A stretch of 64,000 nt of DNA from Streptomyces sp. R21 (GTDB taxonomy: Bacteria; Actinomycetota; Actinomycetes; Streptomycetales; Streptomycetaceae), in the NCBI RefSeq assembly GCF_041051975.1, contig NZ_CP163435.1, positions 5,737,001-5,801,000 on the forward strand, read 5' to 3'. Positions within the stretch are counted from its first letter, which is position 1. Every line of letters starts with the position of its first letter. Shown piece after piece: positions 43,131-52,654 of the stretch. The notes under the pieces are model-generated. The model was not told the DNA's origin, made no database searches, and was given only the letters and a program-made list of their open reading frames with translations. The position numbers were made by a program, and so were the translations under genes.

Positions 43131-44028
43131 CGGCGGTGCCGGGCGCTTCCGGCTCCGCGACCGCCGCCGGTTCCAGCGCTTCGGGCACTTCGGACGCCTC
43201 GACCGCCTGTGCCGGAACCTCCGGTGTCCGCACGTCCTTGCCGCCGCTCGCCTCGTCACCGTTGCCGAAACTGCGGGCGGCCCGGTCGAAGTAGCGCAGA
43301 AGCTCCACCGGGAACGGCATGACGAGGGTGGAGTTCTTCTCGGCGGCGACCTCGACCACGGTCTGCAGGAGCCGCAGCTGCATCGCCTCCGGGGTGTCGG
43401 ACATGATCCGCGAGGCGTTGGCGAGCTGCTGCGCGGCCTGGAACTCGCCGTCCGCGGTGATGACCCGGGCCCGCCGCTCCCGCTCGGCCTCGGCCTGCCG
43501 GGACATGGACCGCTTGAGGGACTCCGGCAGTTGTACGTCCTTGATCTCGACGCGGTCGATGTGGACACCCCAGCCCGCCGCCGGGCTGTCGATCATCAAC
43601 GCCAGCCCCTCGTGCAGCCGTTCGCGGTCCGAGAGCAGGTCGTCCAGGTCGCTCTTGCCGATGATCGAGCGCAGCGAGGACTGGGCGACCTGGCCGACGG
43701 CGAAGACGTAGTCCTGGACCTCGATCGCGGCCTGGACGGGGTCGGTGACGCGGAAGTACACGACGGCGTCCACCTTCACCGAGACGTTGTCCCGGGTGAT
43801 CCCTTCCTGAGTGGGGATCAGCAGGGTCGCGACCTGCACGTTCACCTTGCGCATCCGGTCGACGAACGGGATCAGGAAGGTGACGCCGGGCTGCCGGTAG
43901 TCCGGCTGCGCCTTCCCCAGCCGGAACACGACCCCGCGGTCCACCTGATTGACGACCCGCATCCCACTGCGCAGCACGAGCAGGGCCAGGCCGACCACAG
44001 CCACGACCGCGAACACGGTGCCTTCCAT
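43126..44028 (-). CDS. SPFH/slipin-type membrane scaffold protein
   Basis: A 300-residue stomatin-like protein. One N-terminal membrane helix (TVFAVVAVVGLALLVLRSGM), an SPFH domain at about 25-190 (RGVVFRLGKAQPDYRQPGVT, VDAVVYFRVTDPVQAAIEVQ), then a charged coiled coil (SRQAEAERERRARVITADGE). The last 60 residues are Glu/Ala/Pro-rich. Slipins assemble into membrane-bound rings or platforms. They usually pair with an NfeD protein, which is not seen nearby. ATG at 44028 was chosen so that the membrane helix starts the protein. Confidence 0.9.
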   Translation of the reverse strand: MEGTVFAVVAVVGLALLVLRSGMRVVNQVDRGVVFRLGKAQPDYRQPGVTFLIPFVDRMRKVNVQVATLLIPTQEGITRDNVSVKVDAVVYFRVTDPVQAAIEVQDYVFAVGQVAQSSLRSIIGKSDLDDLLSDRERLHEGLALMIDSPAAGWGVHIDRVEIKDVQLPESLKRSMSRQAEAERERRARVITADGEFQAAQQLANASRIMSDTPEAMQLRLLQTVVEVAAEKNSTLVMPFPVELLRYFDRAARSFGNGDEASGGKDVRTPEVPAQAVEASEVPEALEPAAVAEPEAPGTAA

Positions 44029-44243
44029 GGGCACTTCACTTCCCTTGTCAAGACTTCCCCTACGGGGTGCCGATTGAGACACAGATGATGACCGCGTACG
44101 GGGGCGGCTGGATGCGTGGGCCGCGTCAGGAATTCGTCAAGAAACGTCCGGCGAGCGGCCGTAGCCCGAACACCGCGGGTCGGGCGCTCGAACATGGGTC
44201 TAACATCGCCGCCCGGGGACGAGTGAGGGGCGGGGAGACACGG

Positions 44244-44921
44244 ATGTACGCGTTGCTGTCCGGAGGTGGCCTGTTGGCCGACGGGGGTGGCCTGTTGGCC
44301 GGCGGGCGCGACTTTCTGGCCGACGGTGGCAGGGAGAGCGGTGATTCGGGGGCCTTCGACGTCGTCTGGGGCCTGACCGCCACGGTCTTCGGTTCGGTGA
44401 TCCTCACCGACTTCCGCGGCGCGGCCTACCGCCTGGCCCTCTGGCAGGCCGAACGCCGCAGCCGGGTGCCCAACATGAAGGTCTTCCGCGCCGGCGGTGG
44501 GCTCTTCGCCCTGGTGGGGCTGATCTTTCTGGTCATCGGCGTCGGACAGGCGGCCGACGGCAGGCTGGGCGCCTTCCGCGAAGGCCACATGCCGGTGCCC
44601 GTGATCGTCGTCATGAGCCTCGGCGTCGTAGGCGCGATGGTGATGTACTGGCGCCCGCGCGGGCTCCTCAACTCGGCCTGGAGCGAGGGTGACAGCTCTC
44701 CGCACGGCGCTCTGCGCCGCACCGCGTGCGTCGTCGCCACGCTCGGCGTGGTCGGCTTCGGGGTGAGCCTGGCCCTTGGCCTGATGATCGTGGCGGTCGT
44801 GTCCTGCGCGGTCGCGGGATGCACGCTCGCACCCCTGTTGCTGTCGCACCGTCAGGGAGCCGCGTACTCGACGCGGATGCCGTCGCCCTCCGCCAGCACG
44901 ATGACCCGTGACCGGTCGTAG
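44244..44921 (+). CDS. Hypothetical integral membrane protein
   Basis: A 225-residue protein of unknown function with about four hydrophobic helices, for example GGLFALVGLIFLVIGVGQAA and VPVIVVMSLGVVGAMVMYW. The start is Gly/Leu-rich and encoded by an internal repeat of GGCCTGTTGGCCG. GGGGAG precedes the ATG at 44244. The last 23 codons are antisense to the end of the next gene, so the natural stop may have been lost. No family recognised. Confidence 0.65.
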   Translation: MYALLSGGGLLADGGGLLAGGRDFLADGGRESGDSGAFDVVWGLTATVFGSVILTDFRGAAYRLALWQAERRSRVPNMKVFRAGGGLFALVGLIFLVIGVGQAADGRLGAFREGHMPVPVIVVMSLGVVGAMVMYWRPRGLLNSAWSEGDSSPHGALRRTACVVATLGVVGFGVSLALGLMIVAVVSCAVAGCTLAPLLLSHRQGAAYSTRMPSPSASTMTRDRS

Positions 44922-45838
44922 GTCCAGCCGGCCGGAAGCAGGAAGAGCTTGCCTCCCGAGTACGCGTACAACTTCAGCCCCTGATACCGGTAGCGGTACT
45001 CGCCGGTGCTCCGGTACACGGTGGTCCGCACCCCCGGTGCGTTGATCCGGAGATCCTTCGCGCTGTAGACCACGACGTCCGGCTGGTCGCCCATTCCCTT
45101 CACGAACTGCTCGGCGGCTCCCCGGCCCTCGACGGTGGCGAACCGCCCCACGGTCCAGAAGACCAGGACGACGACCAGGGCCCCCGCGTAGAGCGAGGCC
45201 GAACTCGTCCACAGCCGGCGCCCCGGCTGCTCGGTCCCGGACTCCTCGGCACCGGTGCGGGACCAGAGGGAACCCCCGTAGCAGCCGAGCAGCACCCCTG
45301 CCGTGAGGGACAGCGGCTGCATCAGTTCCCACCAGCCGCGCGAGGTGACCAGGACCAGCCCCCAGGCGACGACCGGCACGATCACCGGCGACGCCGCGAG
45401 CGCCAGACACACCCGCCCGCGCACCCGCGGACGCGCCTTCAGCGCGAGCACCAGCCGGGGATCACCGATACGCCAGAGAAGAGCCACCGCGGTGGCGTAG
45501 AGGAGCGGCTCGAAGAGGGCCGGAACACTGCCGAGTACGTACAACGTCAGAGAAGCGTCGAGATGCGCCTCGGCAAACCCCAGATACTCCGCCTGCGCCT
45601 TGCTGCGTATCCAGCCGAAGTAGAACAACAGGGCCGCGATCAGGGAGAGATGGGCACCGACGAGGGCACCGGCCTGGAGGAGGGCGGCGCGGACGGGGGT
45701 GGGAGGTGGTGCCGGTTGTGGCTCTGGTTGTGGTGGTGATGGTGGCTCTGGTTGTGGCGGTGGCTCCGGTTCCGGTGGGGCGCTCGGGCTGGGTGGCGGT
45801 TCGTCGTCGGCGCGCCGTGGCTGGGATACGGCGGTCAC
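44852..45838 (-). CDS. Hypothetical membrane protein with Pro-rich N-terminus
   Basis: A 328-residue protein. The first 50 residues are Pro/Glu-rich (PPQPEPPSPPQPEPQPAP), followed by four to five hydrophobic helices (about 50-240) and an extracytoplasmic C-terminal part of about 90 residues (FVKGMGDQPDVVVYSAKDLR). The GTG start overlaps the stop of the lipoprotein gene upstream (GTGA), so the two are coupled and may form one envelope complex. No family recognised. Confidence 0.75.
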   Translation of the reverse strand: MTAVSQPRRADDEPPPSPSAPPEPEPPPQPEPPSPPQPEPQPAPPPTPVRAALLQAGALVGAHLSLIAALLFYFGWIRSKAQAEYLGFAEAHLDASLTLYVLGSVPALFEPLLYATAVALLWRIGDPRLVLALKARPRVRGRVCLALAASPVIVPVVAWGLVLVTSRGWWELMQPLSLTAGVLLGCYGGSLWSRTGAEESGTEQPGRRLWTSSASLYAGALVVVLVFWTVGRFATVEGRGAAEQFVKGMGDQPDVVVYSAKDLRINAPGVRTTVYRSTGEYRYRYQGLKLYAYSGGKLFLLPAGWTYDRSRVIVLAEGDGIRVEYAAP

Positions 45839-46563
45839 GGCTGGTCCGGGCAGCTGAGTCCGCCACTGTCGGCGTCGTCGACGTAGAAGTCCGCGTTCGG
45901 GTACGTGCGGTGCAGCTCGACGAGGGTCTTGAGCAGCCGGTAGGCGGACTGGTCCGCGCAGTCGCCGTCGGGAACCCCGCCGGCCGTCGCCAGTTCGTCG
46001 TACGCGGCTTCGCCGGTGCCCCAGTCGGCGTGGCCGTCCGGCAGCACGGCAGGGCAGACGGCGTGCAGGCCGCTCACCAGCGTTCCTTCCGAACCGCCTT
46101 CTCCTGTAAGGACGTTGGGGCAGTCCTTGTGGGCCAGGGCGTCGAACCAGAGGTAGAGAACGCTCGGATACGCCGGTGCGGCCTGGAGCGTGGCGGAGGA
46201 GGAGTCCTCCGCAGTGGGCGAGTCGTCGGGGGACGAAATCCCGGGAGGGCTCGGCGTCTCACTCCCCGAGGGACTCTCGCTGTCGACCGGATAGAGCGAC
46301 ACCCAGCCGACCCCTTGCTTGTGCCGCTTCCCCGACGCTCCGGGATAGGGATCCTCGGTGCCGGTGGCCGTCCTGGTCTGCCCGCCGCTCGGCTCGACGC
46401 CGTCGCTGGGACCCGCGGTGTACCGGCCGCCACCGTCGGGACCGGCGGTGTACCGCCCGGCTGAATCGTTCCCCCCACCTGTACCGGCACTGCCTCCGCA
46501 CGCGGCCAGCAGCGCACATCCCACCAGGGCCGCTCCCGCACCCCACACCCGTAAGTCCCGCAT
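45835..46563 (-). CDS. Putative lipoprotein, coupled to membrane protein gene
   Basis: A 242-residue secreted lipoprotein. A short signal peptide ends in the lipobox LLAAC (Cys22), followed by Gly/Ser-rich sequence with the repeat GRYTAGPDGG/GRYTAGPSDG. The mature C-terminal half has several Cys (KDCPNVL, HAVCPAVL, GDCADQS, LSCPDQP) that could form disulfides. Unknown function; overlap with the next gene suggests that they act together at the membrane. Confidence 0.75.
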   Translation of the reverse strand: MRDLRVWGAGAALVGCALLAACGGSAGTGGGNDSAGRYTAGPDGGGRYTAGPSDGVEPSGGQTRTATGTEDPYPGASGKRHKQGVGWVSLYPVDSESPSGSETPSPPGISSPDDSPTAEDSSSATLQAAPAYPSVLYLWFDALAHKDCPNVLTGEGGSEGTLVSGLHAVCPAVLPDGHADWGTGEAAYDELATAGGVPDGDCADQSAYRLLKTLVELHRTYPNADFYVDDADSGGLSCPDQP

Positions 46564-46664
46564 ACGTCCCCCCTTCGTGGGCTCAGAATGCCGTGGTCAG
46601 CGCTGTTCGGAGCTCCTTTTGCAGGAGATGTCGCCTGATGTGGCCAATGGGAGGCATGGGATGA

Positions 46665-46700
46665 CGAGGGCCCCGGACCGTGATCGGTCCGGGGCCCTCG
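46665..46700. terminator. 16-pair terminator
   Basis: CGAGGGCCCCGGACCG-TGAT-CGGTCCGGGGCCCTCG, ten bases downstream of the DUF4232 lipoprotein gene on the minus strand. Confidence 0.92.
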
Positions 46701-46710
46701 GCCTCGCGGG

Positions 46711-47454
46711 TCAGGAAGGCTTGGTCGCGGTGACCGCGGTGGCGCTCACCGTGTTGTCGCACTCCGCGAACACGCCGTCGTCCAGGGCGACCTGGTGCGC
46801 TCCGGAACCGGGCAGGCCGATCACCAGGGTCGGGAACGAGGACGGGTCCGCGCCGGACTTGCAGTAGCCGTCGCCCTCGCCCTGGACCTGGACGAACGTC
46901 AGCTTCACCCAGGCCTTGCCGCCCGGGGCGACGTGAACGGGCGACGCCGATCCGGTGGGCGTCACCGTCAACGGGGTGTTGTGGTCGGGGGATCCGTTGC
47001 CGGCCCCTGCAACCGTCGGGTGCCCGTTCAGGACGCACTCCTGGCCGGAGGTGTTGGTGATCTCGATGATCGCCGCTCCGGTCCCCGTCCCGACCGGGCG
47101 ATCGGCGGCCTGATAAGCGGACAGCTCCAGGCTGGTGTCCGCACACGTGGTGCCGGAGGAGTCGCTCGTCGAAGGAGCCGTCGACGGCTCAGAGGACGGC
47201 TCCGAGGATGGCGTCGAGGAAGGATCGTCCGTGGCGGGATCCGTGGCACTGGGATCCGTGGTGCTGGGATCGGTGGCACCGGAAGTGGGCGAAGTGGAGG
47301 ACGACTTGGAGGCCGAGGCGCTCGGCGCGCCGGAGGACGAGTCGTCCGTGCCCGCTCCGCCGTCATCGGGCTGGCACGCGGTCATCACCAGGGCGGCCGA
47401 GGCTGCGGCCATGGCCATCAACACGCTTCTACGGATGCCGTTCCTGTACTGCAT
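46711..47454 (-). CDS. DUF4232-family lipoprotein
   Basis: A 247-residue lipoprotein. The signal peptide runs to the lipobox VMTAC (Cys24 region), followed by about 75 residues of Ser/Thr/Pro/Asp-rich linker with tandem DPSTTDPSATDPATDDPSS-type repeats. A DUF4232 domain follows (GAAIIEITNTSGQECVLNGH, then VAPGGKAWVKLTFVQVQGEG). The linker probably spans the cell wall. GGGGGAG precedes the ATG. Function unknown, but the family is abundant in streptomycetes. Confidence 0.88.
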   Translation of the reverse strand: MQYRNGIRRSVLMAMAAASAALVMTACQPDDGGAGTDDSSSGAPSASASKSSSTSPTSGATDPSTTDPSATDPATDDPSSTPSSEPSSEPSTAPSTSDSSGTTCADTSLELSAYQAADRPVGTGTGAAIIEITNTSGQECVLNGHPTVAGAGNGSPDHNTPLTVTPTGSASPVHVAPGGKAWVKLTFVQVQGEGDGYCKSGADPSSFPTLVIGLPGSGAHQVALDDGVFAECDNTVSATAVTATKPS

Positions 47455-47709
47455 GATCTCCCCCGATGCGGATCGCAGAGGATCCCGGCCCTCGCCGCCC
47501 CCTGTGCCGAACGAGACACAGCCACCGCACAGCCGGTTCGCTCGCCCGAACACCTGTGACACCCCGGTGACAAGATCCGGCCGGAACCATCGCGTCCGCC
47601 CGGCTTTCAGGACAATGCGACACCCGTCTCCTCGTACTCGGGTGTACTCGTGCGGAGCTGAGTAGCTGCGCTCTGGGCGGTGCCGGGGTGAGCCGCCGAC
47701 GCTGGGGAC

Positions 47710-47922
47710 ATGCGTCAAGGACTCATGAAACCCGTATCCCAACTGCTGCCGATCCTCGCGCTGGCGGCGCTGTCGCTCGCGACGTGGGCCGCCTGGCTGG
47801 GCTGGGACCAGCATCGTGACGTACAGCCGGACGGCACGACGACCGGCCCGTACGCGGCATGGCAGGTGATCGGCCTGGTGCTGACCTTGCTGGCACCGGT
47901 GTACTGGGCGGCCTCGCCGTGA
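47710..47922 (+). CDS. Small membrane protein, possibly truncated
   Basis: A 70-residue frame with two hydrophobic segments (LLPILALAALSLATWAAWLG and WQVIGLVLTLLAPVYW) joined by WDQHRDVQPDGTTTGPYA, a pattern I associate with small streptomycete membrane proteins. The stop comes abruptly, and another frame continues with hydrophobic sequence (GGLAVTAAGSAVITSA), so a frameshift is possible. An internal ATG at 47725 has AAGGA upstream. Tentative call. Confidence 0.4.
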   Translation: MRQGLMKPVSQLLPILALAALSLATWAAWLGWDQHRDVQPDGTTTGPYAAWQVIGLVLTLLAPVYWAASP

Positions 47923-48090
47923 CCGCCGCCGGTTCCGCCGTGATCACCTCCGCGAAACGACTGGGCGGCCACGGCGAACGCACCGCCGTAGGGGAGCCAC
48001 CTACGTTGTCTGGGACGGGGCTTTTCCCGCCGAGTGGCATGCCCGGCCGGTGCGCCTTGGGCAGGTCGCGAGTGCAAGGGCGTCCCGCGG

Positions 48091-49707
48091 CTATGGGCCC
48101 GTCGAACCGGGCTGGGTCTTCGGGATCCGTGAGGTGAAGAACATCGCGAGGAGAGCGGTGAAGGCGAGGATGGCGAGGGCGGCGCGCAGACCGTCGATCC
48201 TGGCGTCGGCGTTCGCGTCGAGTGCCGCTTGCGTCACCTCCGTGCTGGTGCCCGCTTCGTCGAGGGCGGACTTGAGCTGGGCGTCCGACAAGAACGGTGC
48301 GCCGCTTTGGAGTTCGACGGCCGACCGGCTCTTGACCTCGGCCGGGATCGCCGGATTCCGGTCCACGCTGGTGAGGAAGGAAGTCGTCAGCGCGGCGATC
48401 ATGATCGACCCGGCGAGTGCCGTACCGATCGAGGCGCCGAGGTTGGTGACGGCGTTCTGGACTCCGCCGACTTCCGCGCTCTGTGCTTCGGGCACGGCGG
48501 ACACGGTGACCGACCCGAGCTGGGACGCCAGCGCGCCCATGCCGAGCCCGATCAGCAGGAGGGGGATGGTGACGATCTCCGCGCCGGCGTCCGCGTCGAG
48601 CGCGGCCATCAGGACCACCGCGCCCGCGAACAACGCGAGGATCCCGAGCCGCACCACCCGCCGCGGCGACACGTCCGGCAAGTAGCGGGGGATCAGGATG
48701 GCGGCCGCCAGCAGCGTCACGGAGAGCGGCAGGATGCGGGCACCGGTCTTGAGCGCGGACAGGCCCAGGGCGACCGACAGATAGAGCGGTACGACGAAGA
48801 ACACGCCCATCTGAACGAGGTACTGGAAGAAGAACATCGTCAGTCCGCCGGTGAGCTGCTTGTTGTGCAGCATGCCCGGGTCGACGAGTGGCTCCCTGCG
48901 CCGCTCGACCATGCGGGCCTCCCAGCGGAGGAAGAGCCAGACCAGCAGCAGACCGGCCAGCATCAGCCACACGACCAGCGAGACCCCGAGCCACGAAGGC
49001 GCGTCGGGCTTCGGCTGGAACCAGCCCCATTCGTCCGAGCGGAGTACGCCGTAGACGAAGATCCCGAGCCCGAGCGCGGACAGCACGGCGCCGACGAGAT
49101 CGATGCGAGGGCGTTCGCCGATCGGCGCGTCGGCGATGCGGCCGGCGAGCACCAGGATGCCGACCACCATCACGACCTCACCGGCGAAGACCCACCGCCA
49201 GGAGAAGTACGTCGTCGCGACACCCCCGATGATCGGCCCGACCGCGATCGCCACGGCCCCTGCGGCCGCGACGAGACCGTAGGCGGCGGGACGGCGTTCA
49301 ACGGCGAAGTTGCTCGCCACGAGCGCCACGATCGCGGGCAGGATGAGTGCCGCCCCGATCCCCTCCAGGAACGACCAGCCGAGCAGCAGCACGGGCAGGT
49401 TCGGCGCGAGTGCAGTGGTGAGGGAGCCGCAGCCGTAGATGCCGCAGCCGATCATGAACGCGCGTTTGCGGCCGATCAGCGCCCCCACCTTGCCGCCGGG
49501 GATCATGAACATCGCCATCACGAGGGTGTAGGCCGTGATGGCGCCTTGGATACCCGTCACCGTCGTGCCCACGTCTTCGGCCACCGTCGCGATCGAGACG
49601 TTCATGACGGAGCTGTCGAGCGCCATCAGGAACTGACCGGCCGTGAGTGCCAGCAGGACGATGCGTGTCGTTGCCGAACTCTCAGCAGAGTCTGCTCTGG
49701 GCGCCAT
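48091..49707 (-). CDS. DHA2-family MFS exporter (third)
   Basis: A 538-residue, 14-helix drug antiporter. Key pieces are LLALTAGQFLMALDSSVMNV in helix 1, the motif A region GGKVGALIGRKRAFMIGCGI, and AAGAVAIAVGPIIGG (motif C). A polar region of about 70 residues near the C-terminus precedes the final helix. ATG at 49707; the ribosome site is weak. No dedicated regulator is adjacent. Confidence 0.92.
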   Translation of the reverse strand: MAPRADSAESSATTRIVLLALTAGQFLMALDSSVMNVSIATVAEDVGTTVTGIQGAITAYTLVMAMFMIPGGKVGALIGRKRAFMIGCGIYGCGSLTTALAPNLPVLLLGWSFLEGIGAALILPAIVALVASNFAVERRPAAYGLVAAAGAVAIAVGPIIGGVATTYFSWRWVFAGEVVMVVGILVLAGRIADAPIGERPRIDLVGAVLSALGLGIFVYGVLRSDEWGWFQPKPDAPSWLGVSLVVWLMLAGLLLVWLFLRWEARMVERRREPLVDPGMLHNKQLTGGLTMFFFQYLVQMGVFFVVPLYLSVALGLSALKTGARILPLSVTLLAAAILIPRYLPDVSPRRVVRLGILALFAGAVVLMAALDADAGAEIVTIPLLLIGLGMGALASQLGSVTVSAVPEAQSAEVGGVQNAVTNLGASIGTALAGSIMIAALTTSFLTSVDRNPAIPAEVKSRSAVELQSGAPFLSDAQLKSALDEAGTSTEVTQAALDANADARIDGLRAALAILAFTALLAMFFTSRIPKTQPGSTGP

Positions 49708-50001
49708 GCGCGCATCGTCCCAGCCGCCCCGGAGGGCGATCCGCGACCCGCCCCGGAGGTCAACCGGTTGGCGGACTGAGGTCAGCGGAGTCACTTGACA
49801 GGACGATGCCCGGCTTGCACGGGCGCTCCGCCAAGAGTGCGTGACAACGCTGCTCGACCACGCTCGGTTCCGCCGGCGCGGGGGCACCCGAGGTGCGCAG
49901 TGAACCCCAGAGGACGAGATTGGAAGTAGCCCGACCGATCGAACGCGACGTGCGGTTGTGGGATCTGGGCGCTTTGCGCCGTATCCGGATGGGAGACACC
50001 C
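49708..50001. other. Intergenic region between exporter and amphi-Trp gene
   Basis: A 294-base gap holding the divergent promoters of the exporter and the amphi-Trp gene. I see no gene, repeat or strong hairpin. Confidence 0.5.
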
Positions 50002-50370
50002 ATGAAGGACCTCAAGTTCGAGCAGAAGCGCTCGCTGTCACGCCTTGAGGCGGCTGACCAGCTCACGGCACTCGCAGCCGCGCTACGGGAAGGTGGGGAG
50101 GCCGAACTGGAACTCAGCCCCGGAACGCTGAGCCTGCGGATCCCCGACGACCTTCGCAGCGAGATCGAGGTCGAGATCGGTAATGGGGAGATCGAGCTGG
50201 AGATCGAATTCAAGTGGCCGACCGCGCCGACCCGGAAAGCGCCATCGCGGACGGTCTCGGGCACGAAGAAGGCCGCAACGCCAAAGAGCGTGCCCGCAAA
50301 GGCAGGGCGCAGCAGTACGAGCACCAACAGGAGCAAAGGCGCGAAGCGGTCCGCTACGAAAGCGCGCTGA
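50002..50370 (+). CDS. Amphi-Trp domain protein
   Basis: A 122-residue protein. The first 73 residues match the amphi-Trp domain: KFEQKRSLSRLEAADQLTAL, then alternating charged/hydrophobic strands EIEVEIGNGEIELEIEFKW ending in the conserved Trp. The remaining 50 residues are a Lys/Arg/Ser/Thr-rich tail (STNRSKGAKRSATKAR), nucleic-acid-binding in character. Function unknown. Confidence 0.85.
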   Translation: MKDLKFEQKRSLSRLEAADQLTALAAALREGGEAELELSPGTLSLRIPDDLRSEIEVEIGNGEIELEIEFKWPTAPTRKAPSRTVSGTKKAATPKSVPAKAGRSSTSTNRSKGAKRSATKAR

Positions 50371-50473
50371 GCCGTGCCGAGGACCTCGTTCTGGACACCG
50401 CGTTCTGGACACCGCTCTTTTCACGCCTGACCAGCGGAACCCCATCAATGAGGTCCAGAAGGACGACGGCTTC

Positions 50474-51784
50474 TCAGCTCAGCGCCAGCTTCCCTAGCCG
50501 CCGCCAGTTCATGGGGGCCCTCGTCCGGGGCACGCCGGGGCGGTGCCGCGGTACCCGTACGCGCAGGGCCCGGGGACGGATCGTGCATCGTACGGGCGTC
50601 GGCAAGGTCAGTGCCTCGCCGTCGACCCCGGCTTCGATCTCGGGCTCGTCCGCATCGATGACGACCTCCTGGGCGGTCAGGGTGGTGAGGCCGGGCGCGT
50701 GCCTCCCCGCGAGCAACTCGGCTGCCTGCGCGGCGTTGTCGACGTTGACGCCCAGGACGCCGAGGGCACCTGAATCCAGGACCTCACGGCGTCCGAGGCC
50801 GGCGAGGTCGCCCATCCGGTAGGGGTTGTTGCTGATGAGCACGGCCTGGGGTCCGTCGATGGCCATGTCCGTGGTGCGGACGGCCAGCCGGGGACCGCGT
50901 CGGTGGGTAAGCAGGTCGGGAAGGGTCTGGAGGATGGTGCGGACCTTGTCGTCGCGGTAGGCGGGACTTTGCACCACGGATGCGTAGGTGCCGAAGGACG
51001 CGTTGTTGACGAAGGCTCGCTCACCGATGAAACCGAGGTCGACGCGGAGTTCGACGCCGTCGGTGAGCGCGTCCAGGCAGGTCGACGGGTCGTCCCGGTC
51101 CAGGCCGAGGTCGAGGGCGAAGTGGTTGCGGGTTCCGGCCGGGATCACCATGAAGGGAATGCCGTGCCTGGCGGCGACTCCGGCGACCAGGGCCTGTGTG
51201 CCGTCACCGCCTGCGACTCCGAGAAGGTCGGCGCCGTCTTCGACCGCCTTGTCGGCGAGCGCGACCACGTCCTGCCGATGAGCTGTGTCGAGCAGGAGGA
51301 CGTCGGCGTCGAGCGCCACGGCCTTCTCCCTGAGGTGGAACTTCCCCACCTTTCCACCGCCTGATAGTGCGTTCATGATGAGGAAGGGGTGCTTGGGGGG
51401 AGCAGTCCGCATCTCCGGGGGGCCGGTTTGCTCGATGTCCCTGCTGAGTGCCGCTCCGCCGACGGTAACTCCGACGGCCCACAAGGCAAGGGAAACGAGT
51501 ACGACCCACAGCAGCTCCGCCCATGCGTAGAGCGCCAGCACCGCAAGCGGGGCGACGGCGGCCAGGGTGAAAGCGAGCAGTCTGCCGATTCCATGCTGGG
51601 TCAGTGCCCACCACAGGCTCGCTGCCGCTATGGCCAGCGCGGCCAGCCCGGCGCCCAGGAGCGCCAGGCTCTTGATTCCCGCGAACACGAGAAGGATCAC
51701 CACCGCAGCGAGCACGGCGACGAGGGCAAGCCGTGCGGACCAACGCTGTGCGAGGCGACCGCGTCCCCCGGAGCCCCTGTGCAT
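50474..51784 (-). CDS. Diacylglycerol-kinase-like lipid kinase with membrane N-terminus
   Basis: A 436-residue protein. Four hydrophobic segments occupy about 15-125, then a DAGK catalytic domain begins at about 145 (FLIMNALSGGGKVGKFHLRE) with the nucleotide motif GVAGGDGTQALVAG and FMVIPAGTRNHFALDLGLDR. It would phosphorylate diacylglycerol or a related lipid at the membrane. GGAGG precedes the ATG at 51784. The membrane domain fused ahead of the kinase is unusual for soluble DagK-like enzymes but known in actinomycetes. Confidence 0.87.
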   Translation of the reverse strand: MHRGSGGRGRLAQRWSARLALVAVLAAVVILLVFAGIKSLALLGAGLAALAIAAASLWWALTQHGIGRLLAFTLAAVAPLAVLALYAWAELLWVVLVSLALWAVGVTVGGAALSRDIEQTGPPEMRTAPPKHPFLIMNALSGGGKVGKFHLREKAVALDADVLLLDTAHRQDVVALADKAVEDGADLLGVAGGDGTQALVAGVAARHGIPFMVIPAGTRNHFALDLGLDRDDPSTCLDALTDGVELRVDLGFIGERAFVNNASFGTYASVVQSPAYRDDKVRTILQTLPDLLTHRRGPRLAVRTTDMAIDGPQAVLISNNPYRMGDLAGLGRREVLDSGALGVLGVNVDNAAQAAELLAGRHAPGLTTLTAQEVVIDADEPEIEAGVDGEALTLPTPVRCTIRPRALRVRVPRHRPGVPRTRAPMNWRRLGKLALS

Positions 51785-51986
51785 GGATCCTCCTGCCGGT
51801 CGGGGCACAGCCGACGCCACTGTGCGCGGCACCGCGTCCAGTGGCGATCCCAACCGTTGCCCGAGCGCGTGCGAGCGGAGCGGGTGAAGGGCGGCCAGCC
51901 CGGCATCGGGGCCTGTCCGGGGCCCGTGATTCGGGCGTCCGTCTCGCACCGTGCCCGGGACCCGGTGGGTGAACGGCTTCGCCGGA

Positions 51987-52268
51987 CTACCTCGCGCGCG
52001 ATCCGTTCTGAGCGTCGGACGCGGACTGCCACGCCTGCATACCCGCTCGAGACGCGTCCTTGGCCTGCTGCCACTTCATGGCCGCCTGCTGGGCCGGGGG
52101 CACGTCCATGTCGCGGATCATTTGCCGACCTGCCGTGAACACGGCGAAAGCCCCGATGGCCATGCCGGCGCATGCCACTACGGCACCGGCCGCGGTCAGC
52201 AGGGCACCGGTCATGACGAGCCGGGTGTCGATCTCGATCGTCCGATGGGACTGGTGGTGCTGGTTCAT
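51987..52268 (-). CDS. Small single-pass membrane protein
   Basis: A 93-residue hypothetical protein with a hydrophobic segment (MTGALLTAAGAVVACAGMAI, then GAFAVFTAGRQ) at about 19-50. A C-terminal amphipathic, Gln/Ala-rich stretch follows (VPPAQQAAMKWQQAKDASRA). ATG at 52268 follows GGTGGAG. It is the last chromosomal gene before the tRNA-type attachment site. Conserved in streptomycetes as far as I can judge; function unknown. Confidence 0.7.
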   Translation of the reverse strand: MNQHHQSHRTIEIDTRLVMTGALLTAAGAVVACAGMAIGAFAVFTAGRQMIRDMDVPPAQQAAMKWQQAKDASRAGMQAWQSASDAQNGSRAR

Positions 52269-52345
52269 GACTCCACCATCCAACGGGGGGAATCACCTCG
52301 CATCCCGACCGACGGCGGGCGTGCCCTATGTGTGCCACAAGCGCA

Positions 52346-52376
52346 GGGCCCTCCCGTCCGCTGGACGGGAGGGCCC
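52346..52376. terminator. 14-pair terminator downstream of the tRNA fragment
   Basis: GGGCCCTCCCGTCC-GCT-GGACGGGAGGGCCC. It lies 19 bases past the 3' end of the minus-strand tRNA fragment and is probably the original terminator of that tRNA gene. Confidence 0.85.
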
Positions 52377-52394
52377 CTGACCTGGTGCTTCTCT

Positions 52395-52436
52395 GTGCCC
52401 CCGGCAGGATTCGAACCTGCGACACCCGCTTTAGGA
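52395..52436 (-). other. Attachment site: 3' part of tRNA-Arg(CCU)
   Basis: Read on the minus strand this gives CTCCTAAAGCGGGTGTC, the T arm GCAGGTTCGAATCCTGC and acceptor end CGGGGGCA. That is an anticodon loop CT-CCT-AA, half of the anticodon stem, variable loop, a perfect T stem-loop and the 3' acceptor strand. The 5' half of the tRNA is missing and the adjoining sequence does not pair, so this is not a functional tRNA. Such 3' tRNA duplications mark the end of elements that integrate by tyrosine recombinases; the complete tRNA should lie at the other end, outside this window. Confidence 0.8.
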
Positions 52437-52654
52437 GTTCGATCCGCGCCTGATCCTGCTGGTGTCGTCGACTGGTGCGGCGGCCGGGCAGAGTCGCTGA
52501 CGTGCACCCCCGTCCGCCGTCGTTGATGTCAGCCACGGATGTCAGAACCTTCTGATCCGTAGCTCTACAGAGCTCGGTCATTGAAGGTCATGGGCGGCGT
52601 GGGGCGCCGCCGGTTGCTGGGGTTGCTGTACCTCGCTGCTGTACCTCAGCAGGG

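Noticed and set aside
52395..52436. Functional tRNA-Arg gene
   Set aside because: Only the anticodon loop to the 3' end is present; no D arm or 5' acceptor strand is found in the adjoining sequence.
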